Below, piece after piece: positions 1-8,891 of a stretch of 64,000 bases of DNA. This DNA is from Gammaproteobacteria bacterium (GTDB lineage: Bacteria; Pseudomonadota; Gammaproteobacteria; Arenicellales; Poriferihabitantaceae): positions 1 through 64,000 of the forward strand of contig JAPOSW010000022.1 in NCBI GenBank assembly GCA_026709505.1, read 5' to 3'. The position numbers and the translations under genes were made by a program. Below the pieces are notes generated by a model that saw nothing but the letters and a program-made list of their open reading frames with translations, had not been told where the DNA came from and did no database searches. Numbering within the stretch: the first letter of the stretch is position 1; the number at the start of each line of letters is the position of its first letter.

Positions 1-140
1 CTACAGGCGACTGCAGGCCATGGCCGTGGACCGTGGCGGGTGACGCCGTGTCATGTGTGATATGGTGATAGATTAAAGACACCAACCCGGCTTCTTGAAA
101 ATGATGGCACCCGATAATCCAAATCTGGCATTCCTGATCA
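1..140. other. Window edge without a supported gene
   Basis: The first 40-60 bases are open in two plus-strand frames that reach stops at about 43 and 60. They could be the 3' tail of a gene lying outside the window, but too little is present to recognise one. The remainder up to the zeta-toxin-like gene shows no clear feature. Confidence 0.3.
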
Positions 141-755
141 ATGCCGCAAAGATTCATGGCCGATCAACTTGACAATCGTCCCGTATTCACGATCGTGATG
201 GGATGCAATGGTGCCGGAAAAAGTGCATGGAAAAGAGCAAATTACGACATCTTGCCTGAACGTTATTTCGACCGGGATTCAGTGGCAGGCGGAATCGGCG
301 ACTGGAACAGCGTTGAAGCTCGGAAAAGAACTGCTGAAATTGTTAACGAAGAAGTTGACAAGGCAATTCGTGACAGGATGAGTTACGGAATAGAGAGCAC
401 CTATTCCGGACGCCCGGGACGCGAGCGCGTTGCCCAGGCAAGACAAGCGGATTATCGGACCAAGGGCATCTATATCGGGACAAAGTCACCCGAGATAAAC
501 ATTGAAAGGGTGGCGCATCGCGTTCAGGAGAATACAGGACACTATGTTGACCCGAAAATTACCCCTGAACGCTATAAATATTCATTGTCGAATTTGCGTC
601 GAACGGTTGATCTGTTTGACCAGTTGGAAATACTCGACAACTCAAATGACAGCCCCCTTAGTGTTCTGGACCCTGTTGAGCAATGCTGCCTTGAATTCGG
701 TCAAGTTGTTTCTCGCCTTTCTGACTGCAGAATGGTGAATTGGTGCGTGATGTAG
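141..755 (+). CDS. Zeta-toxin-like P-loop kinase/ATPase
   Basis: A 204-residue protein with a Walker A motif (GCNGAGKS) near residues 22-29, directly after a hydrophobic strand (FTIVMG). A conserved-looking IESTYSG follows at about residues 84-90, as in zeta-toxin/AAA_33 small kinases. Family members phosphorylate nucleotide sugars or other small substrates and some act as toxins; the substrate here is unknown. An alternative start is the ATG at 156 (MADQLDN). No antitoxin of the epsilon type is visible beside it, so it may be an orphan. The last ~25 residues look poorly conserved and the stop may have shifted. It lies just upstream of a ParDE pair on the other strand. Confidence 0.65.
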   Translation: MPQRFMADQLDNRPVFTIVMGCNGAGKSAWKRANYDILPERYFDRDSVAGGIGDWNSVEARKRTAEIVNEEVDKAIRDRMSYGIESTYSGRPGRERVAQARQADYRTKGIYIGTKSPEINIERVAHRVQENTGHYVDPKITPERYKYSLSNLRRTVDLFDQLEILDNSNDSPLSVLDPVEQCCLEFGQVVSRLSDCRMVNWCVM

Positions 756-1318
756 CTGGAGAGCGTTGCACAGTCGCTGGCGGAGAAAGGACCGGATTGC
801 TCAAAAAAAGCGGCGTAGTGAAAATTATGGCTCCCATCAGAAATGATTTGTCGATTGATAATGCTACCGATGAGCCGGCGCCATATTCTTCTCCCCCCTA
901 TTTTCGGCACATGTACACGGCAAGGAGTCGGGAACATCAAGGCGTCTTTCGCTCCGGAATGCGGCAGGGTAAAGAGAGAATAAGCGCGTCATCAATCTGA
1001 GCGATGCAAAGTGGCAAATAGAAGAATCACTCGCAAGACCTGAAATGGCAGAGGCAGAAAACAATCCCGCATCATCAAATTGCCACCCAAGCGCCAAACC
1101 ACTGGCTGGGTTTCGATGGCCCCTGGTAGATGAAAGCAAGTTCCCGGTAATGTACACCGGGATGACATCGCCAATCCGTCTCGGCGGGTCTACTCAAACG
1201 TTTTCGTCAGTGAAATAGCCGCAATCAAGTCAAGCAGCAAAACCTGAAGTAAATGATCGGAATCAATCCAGTCAGCAAGCCTTGGTTTGCGATACCCGGA
1301 AAAATGACTTCTTTTCTG
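756..1318. other. Intergenic stretch with no supported gene
   Basis: About 560 bases between the zeta-toxin-like gene and parE. Several short overlapping open frames occur on both strands, but none shows recognisable motifs, a good ribosome site or codon use like its neighbours. It probably holds decayed sequence. Confidence 0.4.
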
Positions 1319-1657
1319 TCAGGCCGAATTTGACGAAAGAAGCTCACGCAATCTGCCATCGATATTCATTCGCTCGTGAAAGATCTCGACTAATTCAAGC
1401 GTGTCGCTAGTTTCTCTCAGAATCAGGTAATGCCGAGCTTCCCGGCAGTAGCTGAGGCCAGTTGCGTCCCGTCTGTCCTGAAGAAGCGCTCCGCAGGGGC
1501 GAGGCAAAGGCGGCTGACCGCTAGCAATCGCCCTTAAACGCTCCGCTAAGCCATGCGTATATTTTTCAGCTTGTAAATCACCAAATGCTCTGATAGTCCA
1601 TTCGAGGATATCCTCAAGACTTGCAAGAGCGGCTGGTGCATAAACAATGCGTTTCAC
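1319..1657 (-). CDS. parE: ParE/RelE-family toxin
   Basis: A 112-residue protein with the ParE/RelE superfamily layout: an N-terminal strand (RIVYAPAAL), two helices holding DILEWTIRAFG and AERLRAI, then the C-terminal sheet region SYCREARHYLILRE followed by LVEIFHERMNI. ParE members poison DNA gyrase whereas RelE members cut mRNA; this one resembles the ParE side. The GTG start overlaps the stop of the antitoxin gene by a GTGA junction, so the two are translationally coupled. The pair is transcribed leftward. Identity as a type II toxin is well supported by the family pattern plus the partner; activity is inferred. Confidence 0.85.
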   Translation of the reverse strand: MKRIVYAPAALASLEDILEWTIRAFGDLQAEKYTHGLAERLRAIASGQPPLPRPCGALLQDRRDATGLSYCREARHYLILRETSDTLELVEIFHERMNIDGRLRELLSSNSA

Positions 1658-1926
1658 GTCAACCTGGACCGGGCCGACTTAAGAGCCTCTCCCAGCACCA
1701 TCTCCGGGTCGCCCGTAATTCCTTCCCCACGTTCAAGCTCATCCAATGCAGCCGAAATTCTCTCAACAATCATGTCCAGCGCATGGCGATCATGCAATGT
1801 GCGGAGACCGTCCCGCATGACTTCGCTAGCGCTGGCATAACGCCCGCTGGCTACCATTTCATCAACAAAGTTGCTGAGTTCCGGAGTAAGAGCAATATTT
1901 CTGGCATGGGTAGCTGGCATAATCAC
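1654..1926 (-). CDS. parD: ParD-family antitoxin (ribbon-helix-helix)
   Basis: A 90-residue CopG/ParD-like protein. NIALTPELSNFVDEMV is the DNA-binding strand and first helix, and SGRYASASEVMRDGLRTL is the signature that follows in ParD proteins. The C-terminal part is the toxin-binding tail. It precedes parE in the usual antitoxin-first order with a 4-base overlap. Family members bind the toxin and repress their own promoter, which here would lie just above position 1926. Length and motif match the family. Confidence 0.85.
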   Translation of the reverse strand: MIMPATHARNIALTPELSNFVDEMVASGRYASASEVMRDGLRTLHDRHALDMIVERISAALDELERGEGITGDPEMVLGEALKSARSRLT

Positions 1927-2410
1927 GAATCATATTGAATAAGGTGGCCAATTATGACACCGCCAAGTCATATTTTCAAGCTGAAGCTTGGTCCAATAAG
2001 AAATGAGCCTGAAGCGAAGGCGGAATTCCAGCGTGAAACGAGCCTGAGTGCTGGGCCAATGCGTATTGGGGTCTCGAAGTTGGGATCATCAGGAGATGGC
2101 TGTCATGCTAGAAACGAAACGGGTGAACACCCTCGAAGAGGTCGGGCAGGTGGTTCAGGCATCACGCCGCCCTGCCTCCATCAACAGGAAATCCATTGTC
2201 GAAACAGGTGGTGGACATGGTACTATCCGGGATTCTATTTGTGGTCACAAAAACCGGAGGCAGATTGCACTGCGGACTGGAAGAGGAGAATAGCAATAGT
2301 CAAGAACAACCTGGTCTCGTTCAAGTATTGAATTCTCTCGATCAAGGCAATTCTCGTCTAAGCAAGCCCACCCAGACTCCCATCCATCTCTGACGACCCG
2401 ATCCAGGAAA
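1927..2410. other. Intergenic stretch upstream of hisB
   Basis: About 480 bases between parD (leftward) and hisB (rightward), so it should carry promoters for both. Small open frames at 1954-2331 and 2048-2293 (+) show no recognisable domain. The segment MLETKRVNTLEEV near 2105 loosely resembles the start of some integrase-type transposases, which is too weak for a call. No riboswitch or attenuator with a histidine-rich leader peptide was seen. Confidence 0.35.
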
Positions 2411-3001
2411 ATGACAGCAAGAACATCACAGATATCGAGGAAGACCAATGAGACACTGATCGAGGTGAAGGTCAATCTGGACGGAACCGGCCTCTGTTCC
2501 CTGAACACCGGCATTCCGTTTCTGGAGCACATGCTTGAGCAGGTGGCTCGTCATGGCATTATTGACCTTGATATTTCTGCACAGGGAGATTTGCATATTG
2601 ATGACCATCATACCGTTGAAGACATTGGCATCACACTGGGTCAGGCAGTTGCCGAGGCGCTGGGAAATAAAAAGGGCATATCCCGTTACGGCCATGCCTA
2701 TGTTCCGCTTGATGAAGCATTGAGCCGGGTAGTGCTTGATTTCTCGGGACGACCGCTGTTAACGAGCAACGTTGAATATCCAGACCGCATGATCGGCAAA
2801 TTCTCCGTGGCCTTGGTGCATGAATTCTTTCAGGGCTTTTGCAACCATGCTCTGGTCACCATGCACATGGACTGCCTGCGCGGCAAGAATGCCCACCATA
2901 TTGTCGAAACCCTGTTCAAGGCCTTTGGCCGGGCTCTCAAGATTGCCGTAGCCGTTGACGGTCGAATCACGGGAGTGCCCTCGACCAAGGGCGTACTCTG
3001 A
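2411..3001 (+). CDS. hisB: Imidazoleglycerol-phosphate dehydratase
   Basis: A 196-residue enzyme that dehydrates imidazole glycerol phosphate to imidazole acetol phosphate in histidine synthesis. Metal-binding HHTVED lies at residues 66-71 and the second-repeat counterpart [12 protein letters not shown] near 160. [10 protein letters not shown] at about 33-42 is also diagnostic. It is a monofunctional dehydratase (no N-terminal phosphatase domain as in E. coli). First gene of a tight rightward run hisB-hisH-hisA-hisF, with 14 bases to hisH. Confidence 0.97.
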   Translation: MTARTSQISRKTNETLIEVKVNLDGTGLCSLNTGIPFLEHMLEQVARHGIIDLDISAQGDLHIDDHHTVEDIGITLGQAVAEALGNKKGISRYGHAYVPLDEALSRVVLDFSGRPLLTSNVEYPDRMIGKFSVALVHEFFQGFCNHALVTMHMDCLRGKNAHHIVETLFKAFGRALKIAVAVDGRITGVPSTKGVL

Positions 3002-3015
3002 ACCCGGGCATCGGC

Positions 3016-3681
3016 ATGCAGCCGCACCGAGTCGTCGTTGTCGACCTGGGGACCGGCAATCTTCGATCTGTCACCAAGGCAGTCAACACGGTCAGCCCGG
3101 ATTCCGAGGTCCATGTTTCCGCCGAGCCATCAGTAATCGCCGGTGCTGATCACATGATTCTACCCGGTCAGGGGGCAATAGGCACTTGGCTGAAGCAGCT
3201 GGAGCTGGGTTCCAAACTCAGACAGGCAGTGATGAGTGCGCTTGGCGATAAGCCGGTGCTCGGCATATGCCTGGGACTGCAGGCCCTGTATCGCTACAGC
3301 AGCGAAAACGGCGGGCAAAATGGCTTTGACCTGATATCCGGCAGCGTCAAGCATTTTTCAGAGGCCGGAACCGGTTTTGGCTCGGCAGTCGGTCAGCACC
3401 CGAGAAAAATCCCGCACATGGGCTGGAACCGCGTCACGCACACAACAGACCACCCGCTGTGGAAAGACATTCATGATGGCGAACGGTTCTATTTTGTGCA
3501 CAGCTATTATGCCGATAGTCAGGACCCGGATCAGGTCGCCGGGCAAACCGAGTATGGGATTACCTTCACTTCGGCGGCAGCGCAGGGCAACTTGTTCGCA
3601 GTTCAGTTTCACCCTGAAAAAAGCCAGCGTGCCGGACTGACCCTGCTCAAGAATTTCATCAACTGGAATGGAACCTGTTAA
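3016..3681 (+). CDS. hisH: Imidazole glycerol phosphate synthase, glutaminase subunit
   Basis: A 221-residue class I glutamine amidotransferase. It supplies ammonia from glutamine to HisF for making imidazole glycerol phosphate and AICAR. The nucleophile is Cys85 in GICLGLQ, and the His/Glu pair is H199/E201 in QFHPEKS. The oxyanion region reads PGQGAIG where most HisH have PGVGAF, a small variation. The stop overlaps the hisA start (TAATG), implying coupling. HisF lies two genes downstream, as expected for a heterodimer. Confidence 0.96.
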   Translation: MQPHRVVVVDLGTGNLRSVTKAVNTVSPDSEVHVSAEPSVIAGADHMILPGQGAIGTWLKQLELGSKLRQAVMSALGDKPVLGICLGLQALYRYSSENGGQNGFDLISGSVKHFSEAGTGFGSAVGQHPRKIPHMGWNRVTHTTDHPLWKDIHDGERFYFVHSYYADSQDPDQVAGQTEYGITFTSAAAQGNLFAVQFHPEKSQRAGLTLLKNFINWNGTC

Positions 3682-4433
3682 TGCTGATCATTCCTGCAAT
3701 CGACATCAAGGACGGGAAATGCGTGCGCCTCAGACAAGGCGACATGGACCGGGAAACCATTTACTCGGATGATCCTGCAACCATGGCCGAGCGCTGGATC
3801 GAACAAGGGGCCAGACGCATTCATATCGTGGACCTGGATGGTGCATCCCAGGGAAAACCGGTCAATGCGGACATCGTCCACAAGATTACCCAACGCCACC
3901 CTGAAGTGCCGGTCCAGATCGGAGGCGGTATTCGCAATGAAGAAACCGTAGCAGCCTACATTCAGGCAGGGGTTAAGTACGCGATTATCGGGACACAGGC
4001 AGTACGAGAACCGCAAATGATAGATGATCTGTGCAGCCGGTTTCCAGGACAGGTCATAGTCGGGCTGGATGCCCACGATGGGAAAATCGCCATTGAGGGC
4101 TGGTCGGAAATCTCAGAGCACAGCGCGATCGATCTTGCCCGCAATTTTGAGCATGCTGGAGTTGATTCGATTGTCTATACCGACATTTCTCGTGACGGCA
4201 TGCTTCAGGGAGCCAACGTTTCAGCAACGGCCGCCTTGGCCGGGGCAGTCTCCATACCGGTGATTGCCTCAGGTGGCATTGCCAGCCTGGATGACATTCG
4301 TCTGCTTGCTGAATATTCCCAGAGCGGCATTGTCGGGGCAATTACCGGCCGGGCAATTTATGAAGGCAGGCTGGATTTCAGTGCCGCTCAGGCACTTGCT
4401 GACGATCTGGTCGCCAGCTGCCCCATCGTATAA
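3681..4433 (+). CDS. hisA: ProFAR isomerase (HisA)
   Basis: A 250-residue (beta/alpha)8 barrel that isomerises ProFAR to PRFAR in histidine synthesis. N-terminal [17 protein letters not shown] holds catalytic Asp8, and [14 protein letters not shown] in the second half holds the partner acid. Phosphate-binding glycines appear in IGGGIR and ASGGIA. It starts on the last base of the hisH stop and ends 11 bases before hisF. Confidence 0.96.
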   Translation: MLIIPAIDIKDGKCVRLRQGDMDRETIYSDDPATMAERWIEQGARRIHIVDLDGASQGKPVNADIVHKITQRHPEVPVQIGGGIRNEETVAAYIQAGVKYAIIGTQAVREPQMIDDLCSRFPGQVIVGLDAHDGKIAIEGWSEISEHSAIDLARNFEHAGVDSIVYTDISRDGMLQGANVSATAALAGAVSIPVIASGGIASLDDIRLLAEYSQSGIVGAITGRAIYEGRLDFSAAQALADDLVASCPIV

Positions 4434-4444
4434 TCGAGTATCCC

Positions 4445-5221
4445 ATGCCTTTAGCCAAACGAATCATTCCCTGCCTGGATGTTGACCGGGGCCGGGTTGT
4501 TAAAGGCACCCGCTTCGTCAACTTGCGAGATGCGGGAGATCCCGTTCAAGTCGCATCCCGCTATGATCAGGAAGGCGCAGATGAGCTCGCATTTCTCGAT
4601 ATCACCGCAAGTTCCGATAATCGAGACACGATTGTTCATGTCGTTGAGGATGTTGCCGAACAGGTATTTATTCCACTGACCGTTGGCGGTGGAATCCGCA
4701 CGCTTGAAGACATTTCGCGCTTGCTGAATGCCGGGGCTGACAAGGTGTCGATCAACACCACGGCGGTCAATAACCCTGATTTCATTCGCGAAGCCAGCCA
4801 GCATTTCGGTAACCAGTGTATTGTCGTGGCAATTGATGCCAAACAAGTCGATGCCAAACCGGATGGTTCAATACAATGGGAAATTTTTACTCATGGCGGA
4901 CGAACCCCGACCGGCATTGATGCGATTGAGTGGGCAAAGAAAATGGAACAGTACGGTGCGGGAGAATTACTGGTAACCAGCATGGATCGGGACGGAACAA
5001 AAAATGGCTTCGATCTCGATTTAATGAAAACTATCACCAGCCAGACCGGAATTCCGGCGATTGCTTCAGGCGGGGTTGGCACCCTGGAACATCTCGTCGA
5101 AGGCGTGATTCAAGGCGGGGCCGATGCAGTGCTGGCAGCGAGTATCTTCCATTATGGCGAATACACGGTACACGAGGCCAAACAATACATGGCTCAGCAA
5201 GGGATCGAAATTAGACTGTAA
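4445..5221 (+). CDS. hisF: Imidazole glycerol phosphate synthase, cyclase subunit
   Basis: A 258-residue barrel that uses ammonia from HisH to convert PRFAR to imidazole glycerol phosphate. [15 protein letters not shown] at the N-terminus holds catalytic Asp12, and [10 protein letters not shown] carries the second catalytic Asp. TVGGGIRT and ASGGVGT are the phosphate loops. It is the last intact his gene here. In many gammaproteobacteria hisI and hisE follow directly before tatA; in this window only decayed hisI remains. Confidence 0.96.
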   Translation: MPLAKRIIPCLDVDRGRVVKGTRFVNLRDAGDPVQVASRYDQEGADELAFLDITASSDNRDTIVHVVEDVAEQVFIPLTVGGGIRTLEDISRLLNAGADKVSINTTAVNNPDFIREASQHFGNQCIVVAIDAKQVDAKPDGSIQWEIFTHGGRTPTGIDAIEWAKKMEQYGAGELLVTSMDRDGTKNGFDLDLMKTITSQTGIPAIASGGVGTLEHLVEGVIQGGADAVLAASIFHYGEYTVHEAKQYMAQQGIEIRL

Positions 5222-5259
5222 AGCAATCTCGTAGAAGAGCAGCCGTTGTTCCATTTCAG

Positions 5260-5630
5260 TCCAATGGGGTTCTCGCATGACGGGGGAACATTACCGACAG
5301 CATCAGGTAGAACGAGGCCGCATTGATCCCGGCGGTTGCACAACAATACGATACCGGTATGATCATGATGGTTGCATGGATGAATCCGCAAGCCTTTCTT
5401 GACATCCATTGAAAAAGGCTCAATCGCCGGGAACCTTACGGCATGATGCCGCCACATGAACAGTCAGGCTGGCCGGAAATTTTTTCCAACGCAAAAGCCT
5501 CGCACCAGATTACAGATGAAGTTTCAGGTGTTTTGCCGTTACAATACATGATTCCCTTGGGGTTCTGAAGTCTATGCCTGTCTTTTGACTGCTGGCAGGA
5601 CTGATGAATTTTCCCATCCACGACTATAGA
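5260..5630 (+). pseudogene. hisI: Decayed hisI (phosphoribosyl-AMP cyclohydrolase)
   Basis: The frame starting near 5287 reads TDSIR, stop, NEAALIPAVAQ, then MMVAWMNPQAF, which matches the HisI N-terminus (WNE.GLIPA.AQ, LM.AWMN.EAL). The TAG at 5308-5310 stands where HisI normally has Trp, a one-base change from TGG. A second stop (TGA) follows at 5410. The same frame resumes with IFSNAKASHQ and EVSG near 5479-5529, aligning with the YFSRSR and GE.SGH blocks, and another frame near 5576 resembles the ACHTGR block. The order hisF-hisI-hisE-tatA is common in gammaproteobacteria, and no room is left for hisE. Histidine synthesis therefore needs hisI/hisE elsewhere, or the cell is an auxotroph. 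Confidence 0.75.
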
Positions 5631-5656
5631 TTAAATAAACCGACGGAGATCAAATT

Positions 5657-5914
5657 ATGGGCTTTGGAGGAATCGGTCCGGTTCAACTGATCATTATTCT
5701 GGTAATCGTTTTGTTGATTTTCGGTACAAAGAAACTGAGAAATTTTGGTGGTGACCTAGGCGGAGCCATCAAAGGGTTCAAGAAGGCTGTCAAGGAAGAA
5801 GAAAATCCCGAATTGGACAACGAAAACAAGGCAAGCACAGAAGAAGCATCTGCTGAAACCACCGCACAACAGTCGAAGAAAGAAGAATCCAGTGAAACCA
5901 ATAAAGCGAGCTGA
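5657..5914 (+). CDS. tatA: Sec-independent protein translocase TatA
   Basis: An 85-residue protein with one N-terminal membrane segment (residues about 7-22), then the hinge [14 protein letters not shown] and an amphipathic helix ([13 protein letters not shown]). The C-terminal tail is acidic and disordered. TatA multimers form the pore for folded proteins carrying twin-arginine signals. It is followed by tatB after 19 bases; a ribosome site (GGAG) lies just before the ATG. Confidence 0.95.
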   Translation: MGFGGIGPVQLIIILVIVLLIFGTKKLRNFGGDLGGAIKGFKKAVKEEENPELDNENKASTEEASAETTAQQSKKEESSETNKAS

Positions 5915-5933
5915 TCACGCTGGATAAGCGGCC

Positions 5934-6425
5934 ATGTTTGATATCGGTTTCTGGGAGATGGCGTTCATCAGCGTCATCGCATTGCTCGTAATTGGCCCTG
6001 AACGACTACCCGCTGTAGCTCGGGGGGTCGGGCTATGGGTTGGTAAAGCGCGCCGCATGATTAATGATGTGAAGCGCGACTTCAAAAAGGAACTGGATGA
6101 AACCGAACTCAGTAACCTCAAGGAACTCAAGGATGACATTGACTCGGCAGCCAAGGAACTTAAACGTACTGCTGATGAAGCAGTTGTTGAAACCGAAAAG
6201 TCTGGCGCTGGTCTGAAAGAGACAATTGAATCGGTTGGCAACGAACCAGTCGAGGAGATCGCGAAAACCCAGCCTTCCCCCACAACTACGAAAAAAGCCA
6301 AGAGCCAGAGCACCGCAAAGTCGTCTGACGAAAAACCCAGGGTTTCAACAGTCAAAGAGAAGTCCAGTCAGTCGAAGACAGCAGAAGCATCGGAAAATGA
6401 CCTGCAGGGAAAAGCGCCTGCATGA
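5934..6425 (+). CDS. tatB: Sec-independent protein translocase TatB
   Basis: A 163-residue protein. MFDIGFWEMAFISVIALLVIGPERLP is the typical TatB membrane segment with its Glu and GPERLP hinge, followed by the amphipathic helix (ARGVGLWVGKARRMI) and a long charged, low-complexity tail rich in Lys, Glu, Ser and Thr. With TatC it forms the twin-arginine signal receptor. Positioned between tatA and tatC in one operon. Confidence 0.95.
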   Translation: MFDIGFWEMAFISVIALLVIGPERLPAVARGVGLWVGKARRMINDVKRDFKKELDETELSNLKELKDDIDSAAKELKRTADEAVVETEKSGAGLKETIESVGNEPVEEIAKTQPSPTTTKKAKSQSTAKSSDEKPRVSTVKEKSSQSKTAEASENDLQGKAPA

Positions 6426-6478
6426 TGCCTCCAGCAGCATTCTTGAACGGATATTTCTTTGATTGGCTAAATTGAAGA

Positions 6479-7315
6479 TTGAGCGAAGTGGCCAACTCCA
6501 AACCCAAGGACAAGAAACAGAAAGTATCACCGGGAGCCGAAGGCACACTCCTGTCACACTTGATTGAATTGCGTGACCGGATACTGCGGGGTGTTTTGGC
6601 TATCCTCATTGTCTTTATCTGTCTTGTGCCGTTCGCCAATCCGCTCTATGAGTTCCTGGCCAGTCCCTTGATGAATGCCTTGCCTGAAGGCAACAGCATG
6701 ATCTCGACCGAGCCCCATGGTCCGTTTTTTGTGCCATTCAAATTTGCCTTTGCGGCGGCTTTTGCAATTGCCGTACCCTATCTGCTGTACCAGATATGGG
6801 CATTCGTGGCTCCGGGCCTGTACCAAAATGAAAAGCGCCTGATCATGCCATTGATCATCTCCAGCAGCTTTTTATTCTACCTCGGCATCACATTTGCCTA
6901 TTTTGTGGTATTCCCGATCATCTTTACTTTCTTTGCCAATGTGGCTCCAGAGGGGGTAGCGGTGATGACCGACATCAATGCCTATCTCAGCTTTGCAATC
7001 AAGTTGTTTTTTGCATTCGGGTTCGCGTTTGAGGTACCCATTGCCACCATATTGATGATCTACATGGGTGCCACTTCCGTTGAAAGTCTCAAGAAGAAGC
7101 GGCCCTATATCATCGTCTGTGCGTTCATCGTCGGCATGCTTCTAACCCCGCCCGATGTATTTTCGCAAACCCTGCTTGCACTGCCGGTCTGGCTGCTGTT
7201 CGAGGCCGGCCTGTTTTGCAGTCGATTCATGGGAGTGCGGGATAAAGAGAACGCAGCCGGTCCTGATGACTCAGAGCAAGCGCCCGATACCAAGGCACTG
7301 CCCAAAGCGGAATAG
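6479..7315 (+). CDS. tatC: Sec-independent protein translocase TatC
   Basis: A 278-residue polytopic membrane protein that binds twin-arginine signal peptides. LLSHLIELRDRILRG is the family's cytoplasmic N-terminal motif, and the conserved FAFGFAFEVP and LTPPDVFSQ regions are present. Six membrane segments are expected. The start is a TTG at 6479 (SEVANSKPK follows); no ATG lies upstream in frame near it. The 53-base gap after tatB is larger than elsewhere in the operon. It ends facing bpt on the other strand. Confidence 0.94.
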   Translation: MSEVANSKPKDKKQKVSPGAEGTLLSHLIELRDRILRGVLAILIVFICLVPFANPLYEFLASPLMNALPEGNSMISTEPHGPFFVPFKFAFAAAFAIAVPYLLYQIWAFVAPGLYQNEKRLIMPLIISSSFLFYLGITFAYFVVFPIIFTFFANVAPEGVAVMTDINAYLSFAIKLFFAFGFAFEVPIATILMIYMGATSVESLKKKRPYIIVCAFIVGMLLTPPDVFSQTLLALPVWLLFEAGLFCSRFMGVRDKENAAGPDDSEQAPDTKALPKAE

Positions 7316-7337
7316 AGCTTACTGGTTCTATTGATTT

Positions 7338-8063
7338 TCAGGAAATCATCTGCTCATTGATGATCTGCCATTCCTTGTCGATGTAGCCCTCAAGAGGTTT
7401 AAAGCGTATCTTGTAGTTCATCTTTTGGCATTGCTTGATCCAATAGCCAAGATACACATAGTCAAGATTGTGCTCCTTTGCGTACTCGACCTGCTTCATG
7501 ATCGCGAAAGTGCCCAATCCTCTTTTTTCATGATCAGGATCAAAAATCGTGTATACCGCAGATATTCCTTCATCGGGCAAATCGCAGACCGACAGCGCCA
7601 CTAGGTCACCATCGACCCGAAACTCCATGAAGATTGTCTTGACAATGGAGTCAATCATGAATTGCCGATAACGGACCGGATTGTTATGGTCCATGGTATC
7701 GCCGGAATGCCGCCATGACTGGTAACGACGAAACAGGCCGAAATGCTCGTTGCGGAAGCAGGGCGACATGATGCTCATTTGCACATCATGATTGTGCCGG
7801 TAGCAGCGCTTCTGGGCACGGCTTGGGGTGTATTCCCAAACCGGAATTCGTACCGAAACACAGGCATTGCAGACATGGCAGTGTGGCTTGTACACAATAT
7901 CGCCACTTCGACGATAGCCGGACTTCAGAAGCACCGTAAACTGGGAATCATTGATCGGATAGTCCGGTTCAAGCATCAGGGTGGATGCGGTTTTCTCCGG
8001 CAAGTAGGAACAACCGTGTGGAGCCGACATGTAAAGTTTTGGCGGCCTTCCCTGAAATTTCAT
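7338..8063 (-). CDS. bpt: Aspartate/glutamate leucyltransferase (Bpt)
   Basis: A 241-residue arginyl-transferase-family enzyme that adds leucine to proteins starting with Asp or Glu, marking them for ClpAP. The N-terminal Cys region (GCSYLPEKTA, CHVCNACVSVRIPV) and C-terminal fold with VYLGYWIKQCQKMNYK are characteristic. I place the start at the ATG at 8063 (MKFQGRPPK), because its ATGA overlaps the aat stop; a GTG five codons upstream is the alternative. It pairs with aat in an N-end-rule operon, as in Pseudomonas and relatives. Confidence 0.93.
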   Translation of the reverse strand: MKFQGRPPKLYMSAPHGCSYLPEKTASTLMLEPDYPINDSQFTVLLKSGYRRSGDIVYKPHCHVCNACVSVRIPVWEYTPSRAQKRCYRHNHDVQMSIMSPCFRNEHFGLFRRYQSWRHSGDTMDHNNPVRYRQFMIDSIVKTIFMEFRVDGDLVALSVCDLPDEGISAVYTIFDPDHEKRGLGTFAIMKQVEYAKEHNLDYVYLGYWIKQCQKMNYKIRFKPLEGYIDKEWQIINEQMIS

Positions 8064-8794
8064 GATTCCTGTACCCACGAATCAGGCACCCGGCCCCAGA
8101 GACCCGGAGTTGGCAGCTGATCGACTTGTTTGAGAATGCGCATGAATTGGGTACGCGATAACTCCTCGGCTCCCATGCTCAGGAGGTGTCCGGAAGTAAC
8201 TTGGCAATCGATCAGGGCATAATTGAATCTGGTCAGCTGTTCGGTGAGATGGGCAAGAGCCGCCTTTGATGCATCGGTGTTGATGCTGAACATGCTCTCA
8301 CCGAAAAATATCCGGCCGATTGCGAGTCCATACAGCCCGCCTACCAGTTCCCGGTCCATCCAGGTTTCGACCGAATGCGCATAGCCCATCTCGTGCAGCT
8401 TTGTATATGCGTCAACCATTTCCTCGTGAATCCAGGTTGCATCAGGACCAAGGTGGGGTCTGGCACAGCTTCGAATTACCTGATCGAATCCATGATCGAT
8501 TGTGCACCGGTATGCGTATTTGCGGATTGATTTGCGCAAGCTTCTGGACACTCTGAATTTCTCGGGAAAGATGACGCATCGCGGGTTGGGAGACCACCAC
8601 AGAATGGGAGCTTCGTTATACCAGGGAAAGATGCCAGCACGATAGGCCTGGATCAGCCGTTGTGGATCGAGGTCGCCGCCGCATCCAACCAGACCCGAGT
8701 CATCGCATTGACTACTCGAATTTGGGATTGATCCATTCTGCTGATTTAATGCGTCTTCTTCGTTCAACATTTTCTCTGAAGGATTCAGGCTCAT
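8060..8794 (-). CDS. aat: Leucyl/phenylalanyl-tRNA-protein transferase
   Basis: A 244-residue enzyme that transfers Leu or Phe from tRNA to proteins with N-terminal Lys or Arg. Diagnostic segments are the GIFPWY region with ILWWSPNPRCV, HLGPDATWI, and GYAHSVETW followed by GGLYGLAIGRIFFGESMFS. The N-terminal 30 residues are not conserved, so a later start is possible. It is cotranscribed leftward with bpt, and diverges from tsaD across about 100 bases that must hold both promoters. Confidence 0.94.
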   Translation of the reverse strand: MSLNPSEKMLNEEDALNQQNGSIPNSSSQCDDSGLVGCGGDLDPQRLIQAYRAGIFPWYNEAPILWWSPNPRCVIFPEKFRVSRSLRKSIRKYAYRCTIDHGFDQVIRSCARPHLGPDATWIHEEMVDAYTKLHEMGYAHSVETWMDRELVGGLYGLAIGRIFFGESMFSINTDASKAALAHLTEQLTRFNYALIDCQVTSGHLLSMGAEELSRTQFMRILKQVDQLPTPGLWGRVPDSWVQES

Positions 8795-8891
8795 TTCCGA
8801 ATCTGCCTGTCAAAAATATATACTACAACGGTTCATGGTCAATGTAAATTTACTTGGCATACCGTCTACCTGACATTTGCAAAATACTTCC

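Noticed and set aside
864-1157. Open frames on both strands between the zeta-like gene and parE
   Set aside because: Overlapping frames without motifs or ribosome sites; more likely chance.
2048-2293. Possible integrase-type transposase start (MLETKRVNTLEEV)
   Set aside because: Similarity is limited to about a dozen residues and the rest does not follow the family.
7300-7337. Weak hairpin AATAGA/TCTATT between tatC and bpt
   Set aside because: The stem is short and AT-rich and has no clear U-tract, so it is not called a terminator.
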